DNA from: Nodularia sp. NIES-3585
GTDB lineage: Bacteria; Cyanobacteriota; Cyanobacteriia; Cyanobacteriales; Nostocaceae
Reading direction: 5' to 3'
Length of the DNA stretch: 64,000 bases
NCBI RefSeq assembly: GCF_002218065.1
Contig: NZ_BDUB01000001.1
Location: 817,567-881,566 of the forward strand
Under the pieces are notes generated by a model, which searched no databases, had not been told where the DNA came from, and saw nothing but the letters and a program-made list of their open reading frames with translations. Positions 62,366-64,000 of the stretch are shown one piece after another (positions within the stretch are counted from its first letter, which is position 1; each line of letters begins with the position of its first letter). The position numbers and the translations under genes were made by a program.

Positions 62366-63163
62366 AATCAGCATTCTATTCAGTAAATATATTGAATTAA
62401 TTGGAATATTAATCCCAGAGTATGATTTATTCCCCAAAAATACACTCTGGGTAAACACGAACTATAGTTATAACTTATACAAAAATCTGTTTTTCGGACT
62501 TTTAGTAATAAATACTCATCGAAACCAGCCGCTTGATATAAGAAATTTGTATATCAAATTCGAGACCATACCGAATTTGCATGATAAATATAGATGAACT
62601 TGAAGCGGCATAACGAGAAGAATAAAAATGATGGAACCTTTTCTTGTCAACTATTTGAGCTATTTTTGTTGAATAGGTAATTTCCAGGAGGACAAAAGTA
62701 GTTAGAAGTTTGTACGGTTGATTTTTAGGAATGAATCAACGTACAGTCTCCTCTTGGGAAGGCGGATCAAGTAGAAAAACCTTGAAGATATCTACAACAG
62801 AGGGCATAGCTTTTCCAGAAGTTGAATTCACTATAATTGCTGACAGCCGCAATAGGCTTGGTGAATATATAATAATTATTCTTCAGTCCTAGTCCGGATT
62901 TCTCAGAATCAGTGAAGACAACAAACGGTCAAAAGCAAAAGTTCTATGGTGTGTAGGAGTGAAGTGGACAAGTAAGCACAGCAACTTTTTAGTTTTGCAT
63001 TCCATGTGTGAACTTGTCTAAATCAGAGAAGCAAGTTAATCTTGCGTAAGTATCTCTGGTGAAAGTGATCTTGATCTATCATTCGATGTGATCTAAATCA
63101 TAGACTAGTATCCGACTGAAAAATCGAGATCAGTTAAGCGCTAGTGATCATAGGAGGTCGTCT
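62366..63163. other. Long (~800-base) leader region of the following gene
   Basis: AT-rich. Contains the structured segment at 62681-62760, a CCGGATTTCTCA motif (62895-62906) shared with 42500s, and a strong AGGAGG (63152-63157) six bases before the TTG start at 63164. No convincing reading frame. A long leader of this kind before a cell-wall gene often carries an RNA switch, but I cannot match a known one. Confidence 0.5.
62681..62760 (+). ncRNA. Candidate structured leader RNA
   Basis: Three stacked helices: TTTCC/GGGAA (62681-62685 with 62756-62760), AGGAGGAC/GTCTCCT (62686-62693 with 62746-62752, one bulge), and TGTACGGTTGATT/AATCAACGTACA (62711-62723 with 62734-62745, one bulged G). The combined stem is long and specific, unlike the dispersed repeats here. 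It may be a riboswitch-like or processing element of the downstream gene or a separate small RNA. Confidence 0.4.
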
Positions 63164-64000
63164 TTGAAACGAGCATTGAAAAAAAGAGAAAAGGCTGTGC
63201 TGAAAAATACCCCCAGCAGTGATGATGCCCCAGTGGAACACCTAGAACACCTAAAAATTGTAGTAAGTCCCAAGGTTAACCGCCGGGTGCGGACAAAAGC
63301 CGCCATGATTGGTTTGGCTATCTCAATGGGAGCAACCAGCCTTTTGGTGACTCGACAAAGCGATCAAGCCCAAGCAGCAGCTCCTGTTGGTAGCCAAAAG
63401 GCAGCCTCAACAATTCCTGCTGCTTCTGACACTACAGTGAAATTTGCTCCCACAAAGCTGGCGACTCAAGTAGTCTTACCAGCAAGCGTGCCAGAAAACC
63501 CTGTCATCGTGGAACCAACAGCAATTTCGCAGTTACCCGGGCTTGAAGCTAAACGCCAAGTTGCGGCGAGTGGAATGTCTGTACAAGTTCCTGTTCTGAC
63601 ATCAGAATCTCATACAACAGCAGCTAACAAAACTTCCTTAAATTTACAACCCTTAGTATCACAGGGATTGTCTACAGGAATCCAGCCCCATGAGACAGTA
63701 CAAGAACTGTCCAATGCTGATAGTGTTACTGACAAACCAACTGCATACCAAACAAGCGAGCCACAAACACAGGCACTTAAAAACACAGATGCCAGTGATG
63801 AAATTAATGCTCAACTGAAAGCGCAGCAAGAATTTGCCATAAATCGCTTACAAGCAAAATCGAACCGTTTAAGAAACAGTCTGGCGGAGTTGCGGTCTGA
63901 GGAGACCCCAGTTTTATCAAAAAATGACATAGCTTTAACAGAGCCGAAAATCAGTAAAACGGCAATAGAAAAGCCATCAACTGTCAACAATGACAACGAC
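63164..64000 (+). CDS. Exported or membrane-anchored cell-wall protein, probably an M23 peptidase N-terminus (cut by window end)
   Basis: 279 codons open to the window edge. The start is TTG at 63164 with AGGAGG six bases upstream. The protein begins with a basic segment (KRALKKREKAVLKN), then a membrane or signal segment (RRVRTKAAMIGLAISMGATSLLVTRQSDQAQAAAP), then a long low-complexity linker rich in Thr, Ser, Pro and Gln, and a helix (INAQLKAQQEFAINRLQAKSNRLRNSLAEL). This opening resembles Nostoc LysM/M23 peptidases (NlpD-like), but the catalytic part lies outside the window, so the family is inferred. Confidence 0.65.
   Translation, partial: MKRALKKREKAVLKNTPSSDDAPVEHLEHLKIVVSPKVNRRVRTKAAMIGLAISMGATSLLVTRQSDQAQAAAPVGSQKAASTIPAASDTTVKFAPTKLATQVVLPASVPENPVIVEPTAISQLPGLEAKRQVAASGMSVQVPVLTSESHTTAANKTSLNLQPLVSQGLSTGIQPHETVQELSNADSVTDKPTAYQTSEPQTQALKNTDASDEINAQLKAQQEFAINRLQAKSNRLRNSLAELRSEETPVLSKNDIALTEPKISKTAIEKPSTVNNDND

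Noticed and set aside
62331-62597. 88-residue frame after trmL
   Set aside because: It overlaps the end of trmL in another frame and has no conserved features; the text looks random and AT-driven.
62366-63163. c-di-AMP (ydaO-type) riboswitch in the leader of the cell-wall gene
   Set aside because: Such switches occur before similar genes, but I could not find the conserved core segments. Only the unrelated-looking stem at 62681-62760 is supported.

Overview
The window is chromosomal DNA from a filamentous, probably heterocyst-forming cyanobacterium of the Nostoc/Anabaena type. The evidence is: many HIP1 octamers (GCGATCGC); heptanucleotide tandem repeats (CCCCACT and AATGACC/T) of the kind known from heterocystous cyanobacteria; and genes tied to cyanobacterial photosynthesis and carbon metabolism (CP12, Thf1/Psb29, a CpcT/CpeT lyase, a lumenal pentapeptide protein, phosphoketolase, cyanobacterial-type GshA, DUF3177). 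No rRNA operon, prophage or intact insertion sequence was seen. One tRNA, elongator Met(CAT), lies near the left end.

Layout. 0-4.3 kb is accessory: an orphan D12-class adenine methylase, a DUF6883/DUF4926 pair, the tRNA, a small exported protein, a GFA/CENP-V protein, a DUF29 protein and an Mrr-like nuclease. 4.4-18.5 kb is mostly housekeeping: uvrA, phosphoketolase, a vapBC-type pair, murJ, a pentapeptide protein, an LCP ligase, mannose-1-P guanylyltransferase and a UbiB/ABC1 kinase. 18.5-25.5 kb holds an ABC-2 exporter, a TerB-like protein, an MscS channel, an intact hicB beside a dead hicA, and a second DUF29 gene among nested repeats. 25.8-32 kb has guaA, cbiD, two small conserved cyanobacterial genes, a candidate small RNA, cp12 and a FIST protein. 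32-40.6 kb has a phosphoesterase, a WGR protein, trmB, ygfZ, a large GH15/phosphorylase-kinase-like protein and a DUF1232 protein. 40.8-42.3 kb is a DUF262 + HEPN operon. 42.8-54.1 kb has ExbB/ExbD, Thf1, CpcT, a STAS protein, HemF, an SRPBCC protein, Mrp, RodA, a second MscS channel and a histone-deacetylase-fold enzyme. 54.3-60.3 kb is a two-gene operon for a giant SF1 helicase with a coiled-coil insertion and a PLD-type (HxKx4D) protein. 60.5-64 kb has gshA, trmL, a long structured leader and the start of a cell-wall protein cut by the window edge.

The best candidates for undescribed biology are the helicase/PLD operon (54307-60289), which loosely resembles the COG1112-helicase-plus-PLD logic of Mokosh defence, and the DUF262/HEPN operon (40802-42288). 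Both pair an NTPase or DGQQR-type partner with a predicted nuclease and have coupled, overlapping genes.

A second theme is small repeats that have entered genes. A dispersed repeat is carried in frame inside uvrA. Tandem heptamers set the C-termini of two proteins and generate a false N-terminal extension for cbiD. A palindromic element sits directly upstream of the dead hicA. The same repeat core lies inside small elements with different terminal inverted repeats. All functional calls come from reading motifs by eye; no database search was run.
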